A stretch of 64,000 nucleotides of DNA from Hemicentrotus pulcherrimus (Eukaryota; Echinodermata; Echinoidea; Camarodonta; Strongylocentrotidae): NCBI GenBank assembly GCA_003118195.1, contig BEXV01000209.1:70131-134130 (forward strand), written 5' to 3'. The translations under genes were made by a program, and so were the position numbers. A model generated the notes under the pieces. That model saw only the letters and a list, made by a program, of their open reading frames with translations, ran no database searches and was not told the DNA's origin. Below, one piece after another: positions 10,765 through 21,959 of the stretch (the first letter of the stretch is position 1; each line of letters opens with the position of its first letter).

Positions 10765-11205
10765 GTTTAAATATCAAACTTACACTCTGAATGAGCTTAA
10801 TCAGGGTGTTAGTCGTCGCGCTTGCACGTACGCACATGTACACGGAAACTTAACTCCGTGTTAAGTTCTGTGAATCAAAATCATTCGACTTTTCAATCAT
10901 TATCCATTTGGCTGTGCCATATAACCTTTGGATTATTCGAATGAAACACAGATTAGGGACCGTTTCTCTTTAACAGTAAGATATAACTGAGTGTCTCAAA
11001 AAGGCTGAATAAGAATATCGATGATACGTATTTGAAAAGGATGAACAAATCTTGCTCGAACTAGAATCACCTGCCCGCTGAGCAAAGCACTGTTGTATAT
11101 ATGCACATAATCTGATTCAGAATGAAGGTATGAAGAGGGCGTTCTTTATTTCTCTATACAGATTAAAATTATATAATTCTTATTATATGTATTTATGTAA
11201 TTTTG

Positions 11206-11262
11206 ATTTTCATTCACTGTAAGCGCTTTGGGCCTTATGAGAAAAGCGCGGTATATTATTGT
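11206..11262 (+). mobile_element. SINE/LINE tail fragment
   Basis: TAAGCGCTTTGGGCCTTATG and AAAGCGCGGTATATTATTG form the short stem-loop tail seen in the SINE at 8770-9085. Only the tail is left. Confidence 0.55.
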
Positions 11263-11460
11263 TGCTTTTTTTTCTTCTTCATTATTACATTATGTCGTTG
11301 TATTTTTATTATACAGAGTGTGATTTAGCATAGGGCCATGTATAATATTGTTTTATGTTTTGCTATTCTTTGTTCTCTATACAAAGGAGGTATTACTTCC
11401 TGATAGGAAACCATTTCTTTTTGGGAACGAACCGTACGACAGCTTTCTGTATAACTGGAC

Positions 11461-11785
11461 TCACTCTCCTGCAAATAAGTATTCCATGGTCTTTGTTTCC
11501 GGTTGAAATTCCTTTATTTCTGTTAAAAACATCGCCCTTTCTATAATGTAGTTAGGGCAATATACTAAAAAGTGCTTTACTGTCTCTATTTCATGGCATC
11601 TATTACCAACACCAGTGGGATGAAGTCCAATGACTCCAAAGCGGAGGCGATGGATGATTGATGCATGTTGTCTCTCTAATGAACACATGTCTAACTGTAT
11701 GCCTAGTTGCAGGGTATGAAATTCAAGGTATGATGTAGTGTTTATCAACCTTTTAATAAAAATGTTTTGAAGTGGGCGTTTGTTT
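11461..11785 (-). pseudogene. Non-LTR retrotransposon ORF2 C-terminal fragment
   Basis: The minus-strand frame encodes a C-terminal segment typical of LINE ORF2 proteins that end beyond the RNase H domain. It has a basic ...IHRLRFGVIGLHPTGV... stretch, then a zinc-knuckle-like C...ETVKHFLVYCPNY. The usual first CxC is partly lost (RCHE). The frame stays open through 11748 to a stop near 11785, and ends at 11461. No RT domain is present in the flanks, so it is a 5'-truncated relic. The Arg-Leu-Arg...Gly-Leu and ET-x-x-H-x4-C signature is known from I/Jockey-type elements; the exact clade is an inference. Confidence 0.72.
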
Positions 11786-12111
11786 TATTCACTGAGCTTT
11801 GGTAGGATGGAATATTGTTTTTTTTTTGTTTCGCCCCTAGCCAGTGGGTCTGTGCATTTTAGAATTCTTTGTTTTTTGTGAAACCGAAATTACATCAAAG
11901 ACCGGCAAATCTTCTCTCCGTGGATTTTTCTGTTCCTCTTTTCTTTCTCAGGCCCCTCATACGCTGTGACAATGTTCTTCAACCATGTGCAATCAATGGT
12001 GTACATACCATGCACTGATGGAACTTACGTTCTTCAAAGTACATTCAGGCATCTGGTTACTTGGAGAAGTGAAAATGATCAACAGTAAGATTAAAAGAGA
12101 ACCAGACATCA

Positions 12112-12112
<1 letters not shown>

Positions 12113-12148
<36 letters not shown>
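12113..12148. repeat. (GA)n microsatellite
   Basis: Pure GA repeat of about 36 bp. It accounts for the Ser/Leu-rich minus-strand frame across it. Confidence 0.95.
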
Positions 12149-12150
<2 letters not shown>

Positions 12151-12417
12151 AGGGAGATGAGGGATAGAACGAGCGAATGGATGAATAGGGTATATGCTGA
12201 AGGAGAAAATGAGACTAATGAACAATAAAAAGGAAATAAAACGATAGAGGGATGATTAATAATTATGAATAGAGGCAAAAAGAGATCATTGCTGCTTCCT
12301 TGAAAATATTTACAAATACATATGTGTATGTCAAGCCGTGGCCCCAAGGAGTTTTAAGAGCTGGAGACCCAACTGCCAACAAATTATTCCAAGCAGCTGC
12401 CGCTTTCTAAGGTTACA

Positions 12418-12472
12418 CAATATAGTCTACAGGTGTGCTGTTACCTTTGATGTCCGAGGTTCGAAGCCGCTA
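12418..12472 (+). mobile_element. Possible tRNA-derived SINE head
   Basis: GAGGTTCGAAGCCGC has a B box differing from GGTTCGAATCC at one position. Upstream AGTCTACAGGTGTGCTGTTA could be a decayed A-box region. No body or tail follows. Confidence 0.35.
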
Positions 12473-12479
12473 ATATTAT

Positions 12480-14470
12480 GTCACTTCTTATTTGAACTAA
12501 CGAGGGGAAAATTGAACAGATGATAACATAGTAATGCAAAAGCCTACTTCTGTCATTAATTTTGCTTACAGCGCAGAATAGAAGTTTTGATCTGTGAAAT
12601 ATATTTAAAGTTTTCAATCCTAAGACCTGCAATTTGACACTTTTCCGATTACTTCCGACTCCAACTTTATGATGTCATATATGTTATAATTATGTCAGAT
12701 TAGTTCCCACACATGCCCAATCGAGTAATTTTGATTAATATTTTAGTAAATTTTGCTCCATTTCCATTCGCCTACCTCATGTAAAGGTAAACACTGTGTA
12801 CTGTGCGTATCATCAGACGAGTGGTAGCGAAAAGTAATTATCATTACTAAATCATATTTCCATTTGAAAGTTGCCCGTTAGTTTGCAGCTAGGCAGGAAT
12901 CTTCTGTCTACGTAAGATCCAGTAAAGCACATGCATGACATATTTTCTCCTGGCGACATCGAAGATGGTTCACAAGGAATGAGCTCGGTATGACTCCATC
13001 TCCTAAAACTTCTTGGTGTACTTAATCTTTCAGTTTCCTCCTCAGTAATACAAATACTTTCGTTCAAAGTGAATAAAAAACACTTTGCAAAGCATTCATT
13101 GATCAATATTCTTTGGACTGCATGAACGGTAACGACCCCCCTCTACACACCTGTAATATATGAAACACTAATCCAATAGCTGACCTGTAACCGTGGAGGC
13201 ATTGAGCGATTGGAGTCTCGTATCCCTCTCTCTTCCCTGGAAGGCCTTCATACTAACAAGCAACTAACAAGGATGTCCTCTTCAAATTAGAGATTCGTAC
13301 AATCCAAACAAATCTTCGATATAATTGTTGACAATGATTTCTCCCTGGACTAGCTAAGTCAAGAAAATAAACTGACCTCCACCGTCTTCTAACATTTTTC
13401 GTCGAGCATCTTGCGATTAGTTGTAATTTTCAGACTCAAAATAAATTGTCTAGAGAAACTAAATTATGTGTTTGGACAAATTAACACCTTGCTCTTTGAT
13501 ATATTATACATAACTTGTTCGTGCAATTTCTCTCCTCTTTGGATAATTAAACTTTTATAATTAATCAACGTTTTTGTTGTCTTCATTGATATTTTTTATC
13601 ATGAGTACATAACATGTAAATTCATTTGAAAATGTACACATGGTGTAGGCCTTTTATTGCAAACACCTTCTGCCGTCCCGGTCATAATGTTTTCAACAAA
13701 AAGTAACGATCCGAAAATGAAATCATCTATTATACAAACAAAATTATAAGGAAATCCTTTGATGTTTGCCTAACAATGTGTGAAATATCTCCACCTTTCT
13801 TTGGACTATTAAATAGTTCAACAGATGAACAGATGTACACAAAAAAAAGAAAACTTTTAATAGCTGCTGATGTGGAGTTGGTAGATGTGACTGCTATGGA
13901 AAGAGGCGGTATTGTTCGTCTTATACCGTATACCGGCTTTTGATGTACACTGTACAATGTATAACCATGCACAAGTACATGGAGTAAGAATAAGATTTGC
14001 CCGTTCTCAGAAAACAGAATGATCTATTTAAAAGAAAACGTGATATACGCGCATCTTACAGCTTCTTTAAAAAGAGTTCGCTCACTTAGACTAACGATTC
14101 GCTGTGCTATAAGCGGTCGCGAGTTCTTCGATTAGGATGATTTAAGATTTAAGGAGAAGATTTTCGATGTCACTTAAAGGATGCGACATCCGTAACGGGG
14201 TACTCGAGGTAAGTCTTCTATTTCCATAGGAGAAACTATTTGGACTTCATTAGTAAATACATATTGGTTTAGCATGGAGCCCCTTTTTGGCATGAAATGC
14301 ATGAATATCCGGTTTCTCGTTAAACTCTAAATTGAATTAATTTGTTTTGTATCGTGCATGGAATTGAAATTTTCCCTCAAATTTGCGTCTCTAATGGATA
14401 TTATGATTACTTTCCAATTATAATCGATGCAATAAGATATGATAATCGAATATATGCGATGTGTATGCCA
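12480..14470. other. Unique DNA, no gene seen
   Basis: No family-level match in either strand. A minus-strand frame at 12852-13106 (84 codons, Cys-containing) lacks splice context or a recognised domain. Confidence 0.35.
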
Positions 14471-15180
14471 AATTAGTCTAATTTTAGCACTTTGACATAA
14501 GTTTGCCGCGCGCACAATATGCAAGTTTGATATTCGCTGACGTAGACCTGCCTCAGTGACCGGAGAGATCTTTACGTGAGCGTAACATCGTGCAATGTGC
14601 ACACGAGGCGTTATTTCGAGTGTTATATCTGGCAAGGAAATGAGTGCATTCCTAAACAATTTGAAGCAATGCTTTTCCCGCTCGTATTACATTCCTTTCA
14701 TGTACGATGCCTCTCTACCTTGACGCCTCAAGTCACAGACGCAGTTCTACGTCAGTATAATGGCGTATTATGTGTAATGTGCAGTAGAAGATTATTACCC
14801 GCCTGAAAGAAGTTGCGAAGGCCCTCTACAGGTGGCACTCTGTACTGATGTAACCGCGTTTTGTAGAACAACTCTAGAATCTTTCAAATATTGGTTTGCG
14901 ATGACGTGTGAGTGTTACAGGCGCCACAAGTCAGGATCTTTAATGTATTTCGTACGTCACTTTAAGGAGAGCGGGATTACAGGGTCTCCAAACCGCGCGC
15001 ACATCTGCCAGAGACGCGGGAAACTTTTAATTAAACCCGTCTCCTCGATATTCATGGCTGGAGGGCGTGCATGCAACCCACCAGAGAGACTGTTACTAGA
15101 TCAGGATTATTGTACCCCCCTCTTGGCAGCCAGCACCAGGACATTTCATTCCCTAGGGCCATTATCTCGTAGGTGATCCT
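14470..15180. other. GC- and CpG-richer block, possible promoter or exon
   Basis: CpG dinucleotides are noticeably denser here than in the flanks (TGCCGCGCGCAC, TTACGTGAGCGTAACATCG, CTGACGTAGACC, CAGACGCAGTTCTACGTC). A plus-strand frame of 114 codons (14832-15176) matches no recognised family. It ends beside a donor-like TCGTAGGTGATCC. This is the best candidate in the first 30 kb for a regulatory region or an unrecognised exon, but the evidence is compositional only. Confidence 0.3.
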
Positions 15181-16380
15181 CCTCTTTTCCAGATTTCGCC
15201 TCTGAACGTTTTCCCCCCTCGATTGTCGACGGCACTATTCGGGATTTGTGTTTCATAGTTCAAGGTTAACTATTAGTATTAATGGAAATATGAGTTCGGT
15301 GAACTCTTACTGTTGCATCGTATGGGTTGCATTTCGGTAATTATATCCTATCAATCAATTTCCATGCCTGGTACTGTTATCTTCATCGCTGCTTACTTGC
15401 TCGTCATAGTCCTTGTCTCATATTCTCTAAACATGCCTATTTATATGAATCCGCTCACATCGTTCTTGTAGGAGGCCACCAGCAGTTACATAAAAATTAA
15501 CCTGACCTATTTTAAAATCAGAATCAAAGAGAATCTAACGAAATCAGACATACAACTTTCCATATACATGTACTTGTCAAAAGCATCATTTAGAGTACTT
15601 ACCGAATAACGATGTAACCCGGGGTTCATATAAAGAGGAAATGGATGTTCATATGAAAAGAATAAGAGGAAATGATGAAGCCATTGAAGAAGGCCTTAAA
15701 TCACGTTCACATACAGGAATGCCCGCGTCACACTGTCCCGAAGTTGACATAAGATGGACACACGATGAAGTAAAATTCCAAATTCAACTGTGATCGTAAA
15801 AACATCGGGCCATATCGGGCCATTCGTGAGGGCATCTGAAGCAATCGTGTGGCCACCGGTGGATTTTTCATGCTCCGGCAGCAACTTCGTGAGCGTTTGC
15901 AAAATCTTTGTAGTGCCAAAAAATTGCCCGAAGACCTTGCGATGGTTCATTTTCGTGATGTATTCGTGTGTCCATTTTACCCTTCGTTAGGCCATCGTGA
16001 GGGCATCTCGTCAAATCCTGTCATCTTCGTAATTACTTCATGTGATCATCGGTGCCATCGGGCATTAATCACCTCACGAAGACAATACGAAAGAAACAAG
16101 AAGCTGCCTGGTTGTCTTCGGAAGGCAACACGACTACGTGAAACCCTCGCAATGCCATCGTGTAGCCATCGTATTATAGTACGATGACATCCAGATGGGA
16201 CCGCAGTGTAGGCGAAAACAGCCGAATTTAAGTAGCTCAAGAGTTTCCAATGTGTCATGAAAACGTGGACATATGTTTCAATAAGCTATATTTCTCGTAT
16301 CTATATTGATTTAATTTTCAGATTCAATATATCATGTTATGCAATGTTTTATATTACATTATGTGTTTTTAATTTTTTAA

Positions 16381-16460
16381 GGTAAACCTTTGTAATTCGG
16401 CTAAACGCCGCGATGAAAGTTTTATTTAAAATAAACCATTTTGAATGAATGAATAAATGA
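16381..16460 (+). mobile_element. LINE-type 3' tail
   Basis: TTTGTAATTCGGCTAAACGC, then CGCGATGAAAGTTTTATTTA, AAATAAACC and (TGAA)n. A short GC stem (GGC...GCC), an AATAAA-like signal and a tetranucleotide tail are typical of non-LTR 3' ends. It lies inside the foldback element. Confidence 0.5.
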
Positions 16461-16508
16461 ATATAAAAAGCAAGCCTCAATGCCAGAGGCTTTTTCAAGT
16501 ACATCAAA

Positions 16509-17190
16509 CGTGCCCTTTCTTACGTAGGAAAAGTGCCCCTATAACTTCGTAAGAGGTGCCATTTTTACAAAGCAAAAGGGCCCGTTTTATCTGAAAAAGT
16601 GCCCATTTCACTTTTGACAAGTGCCCCCTTCACCTTTGATAAATACTCTATTCAAATTTGATAGGTACCTCTTTTACTTTGTATCAAGTGCCCCTCCCCT
16701 TTAACAACTACTCACTTTAACTCCCATAAGCACACCTTTTATTTCCACGTGTGCCCCTTTTCCAATCTAATAAGCGCCCGCTTTTCCGTATGATAAGTTT
16801 TCCCATTAAAAACAAAACAGCTCCTTCCCCTTTTCTTTAATGCCCCCTTTTCACCTATTAAAAGTGTCCCTTTAAATTCCCATAAGTACCCCTTTTCATA
16901 TTTAGTCAGTGCTTCTTTTCTGGGGCGTTAAATGCCCCTTTACATCTCTTACAATTTCCCTTTTAACAATAATACTTGCCCCTTTTCCTTTTTAATAAGG
17001 GACCTATTCCCTTTTACTTAATTTCCATTTTCAACTCTTATGAATGCCCCTAACAAACTCTGATGAATGCCCCGATTCCGTCAACAAAATCCCATTTACC
17101 ATTCTCATAAGTGCCTTTTTAATAAGTGTCTTATCCTTTTCGATAAGTGTCCACTTTTCTTCTATTTTTAAACGTGCCCCTAATTTAAAG
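16509..17190. repeat. Degenerate minisatellite, 22-23 bp unit, about 30 copies
   Basis: Units follow the pattern AAGTGCCCCTTTTCAC then TTTTGATA. Examples are AGTGCCCATTTCACTTTTGA (near 16600), AGTGTCCCTTTAAATTCCCA and AGCGCCCGCTTTTCCGTATG. Most units keep TGCCCC...TTT and end in ATA/AAA. Unit length varies from 15 to 26 bp, so no reading frame is kept and it is not coding. Divergence between units is high, so the array is old. Confidence 0.88.
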
Positions 17191-17265
17191 TGAATATTAG
17201 GGCGATTTCTACAAAAGATCGATAGCTACACTCACTCGCATTGATTTCATAGATGATAAAATTGT

Positions 17266-17425
17266 GTTTGTTTGTTTGTTTTGTTTTATTTCCACTTTTT
17301 CAAATCAATACAAAGAAACATACAAATAAATATAATAAATAAAATGTAAGTTTGAACAAATATGTTTCAAGTTAAAATAAATTTTTCTTACAAAAGGAAA
17401 AAGCAGGAGACCCCATGTCGTAAGC
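17266..17425 (-). mobile_element. Possible LINE 3' tail, minus strand
   Basis: On minus the sequence runs from CGCTTACGACATGGGGTCTC through an AT-rich stretch with GGAAATAAAAC to (CAAA)n. A similar start (CGCTTACGACATCGGACGGG) occurs on minus near 23640-23665, so this is repetitive. It interrupts the minisatellite. Confidence 0.4.
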
Positions 17426-17750
17426 GTAAATGTTTATGTTACTTTTCAAAGATATTTTTAGTCTTCCGTTATGAGAATTTGAGTATAACCCTATAAGTAT
17501 TGGATTTAATTATCTTAATAAGATGCAATTTTTTGCACTGAGACCTCACAAATATTAACATTTTTCCTCGCTCGCATATAAATATTCAGACCATCATTCC
17601 CACCTGCAAAGTATGATGCTTAAGCAATATCTTGAATGATGTACAAAGAGAAATAAATATTGAGAGCATCCCTGTTAATGTAACCACAATATATATGGGT
17701 ACATACCAATGCAACAATTTGTATATTTTTTATTTGAGATTTCCCTTTGT

Positions 17751-17827
17751 AGGTGCCCTCTTTTCGAGAAAGTGCCCTTTTTTGTTTGTCCCGTCCCCAA
17801 ATTTAGAAGTCGCTCCGACGCCCCTGC
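17751..17827. repeat. Outlying units of the 22-bp minisatellite
   Basis: AGGTGCCCTCTTTTCGAGAA and AGTGCCCTTTTTTGTTTG repeat the unit pattern of 16509-17190, separated from it by the insertion at about 17200-17740. Confidence 0.6.
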
Positions 17828-18412
17828 TATGAGCATCATTAATTTCCGAACAGCAATTTAATTTCCCACCGTCCGTCGAAGGTTTTATATCATCGGGAGG
17901 TCACGTGACGCCTTCGTGATCTAGTCGGAACGCAACGTACTCTCAATACGACGTCGTGTAGCCATTGTGTGGCCAGAGGGTACACTTCTTATTACAAATT
18001 CACTTCATCGTGTTGCCTTCGTGAGTGGTTAGGGTGCCATCGTGTGACCTTCTGTAGGCATCGTACTTGCTTCGGCTGTTGGTTGGCTGTTGACCAAGTT
18101 CGGGGCCATATTTGTGCGATGTTCAAATTTCCTTCATCGTGTGTCCATCTAAAGTCAACTTCGGGACAGTGTGACGCGAGCATTGAAAGGTATTCAAGTA
18201 AACAGAGTGACGGTATTTTTTCTTAAGGAATATAATTTCTTCTAACTAGACCTCCCTTCGTCTATTTTATTGAAAATATAACGTAGTAAACACAGTCACT
18301 CACACTATCGTGAGAAGGAAGTTTTGTTGGCCGTGCACGTCTTCCCGGCTGGTTTCTACGTGCGGTAGATTTTGCATTACATCGGACGCAAGTCAGTTGT
18401 TTCGTCAGGCCC

Positions 18413-18611
18413 GTATCTGTATGAAAGCAGTAGACCGTCAAAAACATGGATATAGGTCGTGTCGCAATTCGAATTGCCACATTACCTAAATAATTACGTA
18501 GTGTGGTAATTCGAATTACTACACGACGTAATTGTTTAGGTAGTGTGGCAATTCGATTTACGACACGACGTATATCCATGTATTTTGACGGTCTCCTGCT
18601 TTCTTATATCT
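18413..18611. mobile_element. 199-bp palindromic element with three palindromic cores
   Basis: The whole segment is an inverted repeat centred at 18512/18513 (left ...AAGCAGTAGACCGTCAAAAA, right ...TTTTGACGGTCTCCTGCTTT). Inside it are three AATTCGAATT-type cores: 18461-18480 (GTCGCAATTCGAATTGCCAC), 18504-18521 (TGGTAATTCGAATTACTA) and 18543-18566 (TGGCAATTCGATTTACGA). Their centres lie at 18470, 18512 and 18554, exactly 42 bp apart. No coding sequence is present. A palindromic MITE is the simplest reading. Confidence 0.85.
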
Positions 18612-18619
18612 GGTTCCAG

Positions 18620-21440
18620 TGCCAGACCTTGCAAGCACCGCAAGATAGAAGCGCCGGACCGTGCATCTCTTTTGAATAACTGTGAAATTGGCTTTAGTCT
18701 AAGTCTTCCACATTTTGTTATAGAGAAATGATTGGTTCGGTCTTATGATCTTATCATATGACATTAGAACAATTACTTGAAATGGCCAATCAAAATCTGT
18801 CTAGGGGCTCTGATGCTAGTAAGAATGACATTTAATGCACGAGAACACTCAACACATCTATGTAATTCGATATGAACACCCTTAAGTAGCAATTAAAGTA
18901 ATGGTTATTATTTTTCAGTTAAGTGAATATCAGAAGCAACACGAAACCCTTGCGGTCTTTTCATCTTCTCCCAGGAAAGCATGGGTATCGATTGGAGATA
19001 TGGGCATCAAGCCCCTTTATAATGTGTCATTATCTTTGTCATCAAGTTTCTTTTCCCCCATGTTCAAGATTTTATCATCCAAATAGTTCCCTTTATTTGT
19101 ATTCGTTTTATTAGCGGTATCGCATTCTCCATGTGATATGATCGGTAAGGACCTTAGGAAGAGGAGGAACAAATAATCAATTACCATTATCAAACTCAAT
19201 ATCATTCACCTTGTTTTCGCTTGGCACTGTATGGTGCTATCCTGCTATCTTGAATTATGTTAAAGGATAGATATGGGCGGAACTTACACAAAATAATCAA
19301 ATACAAAAGGGATCTAACAAACAATTTAACTACAAAATCGCTTATACATGAGTAAAGAACAAATCAAGGTTCAAACTACACTCGTAGTCTCATCGTTATT
19401 GTTATTTTCAGTGACTCTGATTTTCAGCATTAAATGCATACTTCATAATAAAAAATCCTCCTTTTTAAATGCCATTCCATTATCCAGATTAACATTAATG
19501 AATACTAGACGAAGCGCCACATCCCGCCGTTAATACCATTATACGTGGGAGTTTATTCATTAAATGTGATAGGTTTCGCGCAGAAAGGGTTATGTTAGGA
19601 TCTTTTTTTTTTATAATTCTCACCGCCATTAATATTTGATAGTGATTAAGGTGATTTATGGACATGTCTATGACGAGGCAGCATGATGAAGACCCGTATT
19701 CTGATTTTTCTTCGTTTTAATTGTCTTTAAGATTTTATTTTGATGGCTTTTCTTGTAGTTGTGATACATTAAATAAGCGTAGTTTGACATTAAAAGTATG
19801 ACAGTTTAACCCATGAATGGAATCTCATAAGTCTGACTCCTGATTTCATCCCTTGCGGGAGACTTTAAAACCCAATCACCGCAGTTAATACACAAACTAT
19901 TCATTTAACTAACATTTAGAGTAACTCTAAAATTCACATTGGCGATAATATCTAGGGAGAACACAATGATACCTTATAAAGAATGAGCTACAGACTTGGC
20001 TATTTATAACCGGAAACGGTTTACGATGTGACCTGTGAACACCCTTAATTGAGCAATGTTGTGGCACTGGAGATTAAACAGACTATGTTCAAACTCTTAT
20101 AACCCCCCCCTTTTTTTATTGCACCTTCACAGCTTTTCGCTTTGAGCAGATTGCTATCCATCAACACATATAAACAGATGTATGACGGAAAACCAATTTG
20201 TTTGGTGCTATCCAAAACTGTAGAAGGGCTTTAAAATGAGAAGGCGAAATTCATTCTCATGTGCGTCTTCATATCCGTTCATGAAGCTAACAGTAAGACA
20301 TAAATTGATTGGTCATCCTTGGCAGACGGAATGGGTACCCGAAAAACCCTCGGGGTGAGATGTATTGAAGCAATGTAGAGCTTAATCGTTTTTTTTTCCA
20401 GAGCATTGCCCTACGCATCAATTGATATTTAGCCATATGGTAATGGTGTCGTTAGAGCAATCACTCCGAGATGCAAATAGTGTGAAGTTCAGAAGATGAA
20501 AGCTTGCCATAAATGGAATCAAAGCTAACCACATCTATATATACAGCGTTCGGTGGAAAGCACACTTGATACAGTGCAGTTAATATATTGATTGTCAGCC
20601 GCATTTCTATATCAGATGTCTATTAACTGAACAGCAAATAGAACTATGCAGCGATAAATATGAATACATTCATGGAATCAGTGCGCAGCAGTTTGTCAAA
20701 CGACGTCTTGTCATTTCCCACTAGTATTAGTTATGTTACAAAACCACCTAGGTTACAAAGTATAACTTTACGTGAGGGATTATGCTACTGAAGTAACTCT
20801 GAGGGAAACATGCAGATGTGTGAGGGTGTGTGTGCATAGGCGGGGGGGGGGGGGGCATCACTCACACCCTCCATGCATCCTATTTTCTGTCGTCGGTTGT
20901 TATAGGGAACCAAAAATGCATGTTTGATGTTATCCATTATGTGAACTGTGGCTATTTCTTTAATATTGAATTCAATTCCGTTTCAAAATAAGAAATTAGT
21001 ATAAGATTATACAAAAACATTTATCAAGCAAACAGGGTGAAGTAGAGCGGAGAGAAAAAGTCTGAAAAGAATGAAACATAAGTAGACAGAGACAGACAAA
21101 GATGAGGAGAGGCGATAACAGGAGAGAGGCGAAAAAATGATAAAAAACCCCACAAAGACAACACAAGGTATTGATATATCGTGTAAGAACTAATGAAAGT
21201 AGAGAAATAGAACATGCCCCTTTTCCATGGACGGACGTTCTTATCATCAAATTGATCAAGTGACTTTTACAATTCAGCGAAAATACAATCCTGTCATCTC
21301 AGAGATATCTGTTTTGCAATAACATGCACAACATTAACACTGTTTAAGAAATGCATAATGAAATGCATAATGAAGTCATAGGCGTACTTTCCACCTAAAT
21401 GTAATCGACTGAAATAGTCTTTTAAAAATGTAAATTCATA
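18620..21440. other. Unique AT-rich DNA with poly-C/poly-G tracts
   Basis: No gene or named repeat recognised. Homopolymers occur at about 20104-20117 (C8T7) and 20842-20855 (G14). Confidence 0.4.
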
Positions 21441-21463
21441 CTAAAACTTTGTATTACCTTTAA
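21441..21463 (-). mobile_element. Solo terminus of MITE family III
   Basis: The minus strand reads TTAAAGGTAATACAAAGTTT, the same as the left end of the element at 7106. No opposite end is seen within about 1 kb, so this is a truncated copy. Confidence 0.65.
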
Positions 21464-21479
21464 ACATATTTGTGGCTTT

Positions 21480-21804
21480 ACTGGGTGTAAGCCGACAATA
21501 TGTTTAAATAATTGAAATTTCTCCCAAGAAGCATTACATTTACAAAAGTTATTGTCCTATGACTAACTAATAACCACTAATGAGTCAGAATGAATCAGGA
21601 GAGCTTAGGTTTTTGTTCTAGTTCATCGTGACTGTGCCATGGACTAGTGACGGTTTGGTGGTAGAGTCGCTGCCCGGCAAGCAGTAGATGCAGATTCACA
21701 TCCATCGGGTTCCAAGATTTTTTCTGACTTGTTTTTCAATACAGATCGATAAATCGATCTTATTCACTGGGTGTAAGCCACATATATGTTTAAATAATTG
21801 AAAT
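21480..21804 (+). repeat. Pair of 39-bp direct repeats flanking a SINE head
   Basis: ACTGGGTGTAAGCC followed by ATATGTTTAAATAATTGAAAT occurs at 21480-21518 and 21766-21804, 286 bp apart. The tRNA-like head at 21650-21715 lies between them, so they may be target duplication or duplication edges of a composite insertion. Confidence 0.65.
21650..21715 (+). mobile_element. tRNA-derived SINE head
   Basis: TTTGGTGGTAGAGTCGCTGC is A-box-like and GATTCACATCC (21693-21703) is a B box one base away from GATTCAAATCC. Spacing of about 40 bp fits an internal RNA polymerase III promoter. The body downstream is not the type seen at 8770. Confidence 0.6.
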
Positions 21805-21830
21805 AATTGAAACAGACTTCGTAAAAAAAA

Positions 21831-21951
21831 CATTAGGGACGTTTACATTTGCATGGACTGATACGTGTGACGTCCATTCAAGGCAGTGCATTAAAAGGAC
21901 GTCGATCGTAGCTATCCACGTTGTCGTTGTGCAAATCTAAAAGTCCCTAAT
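21831..21951. mobile_element. Small palindromic MITE, 121 bp
   Basis: The terminal inverted repeats are about 25 bp: left CATTAGGGACGTTTACATTT, right AAATCTAAAAGTCCCTAAT. Inner segments also pair (GACGTCC near 21871 with GGACGTC near 21898, ACGTG with CACGT). Non-coding; superfamily not assigned. Confidence 0.65.
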
Positions 21952-21959
21952 ACTTTCCT

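Larger units (their letters stand above)
15716..18187. mobile_element. Foldback-type element, 2.5 kb
   Basis: The outer arms 15716-15778 and 18127-18187 are inverted copies. The left contains CGTCACACTGTCCCGAAGTT and AGATGGACACACGATGAAG, and the right contains the complements. Inside each arm the sequence is built from degenerate short repeats around CATCGTGTGGCC and TTCGTGAGGGC (15800-16200 and 17880-18130), as in foldback elements with subrepeated ends. The middle holds retroelement tails and a 22-bp minisatellite. No transposase frame is visible and no target-site duplication is clear. Confidence 0.68.

Noticed and set aside
16509..17190. CRISPR-like array (regular repeats)
   Set aside because: Units are contiguous with no unique spacers, degenerate, and in eukaryotic DNA. 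It is a minisatellite.
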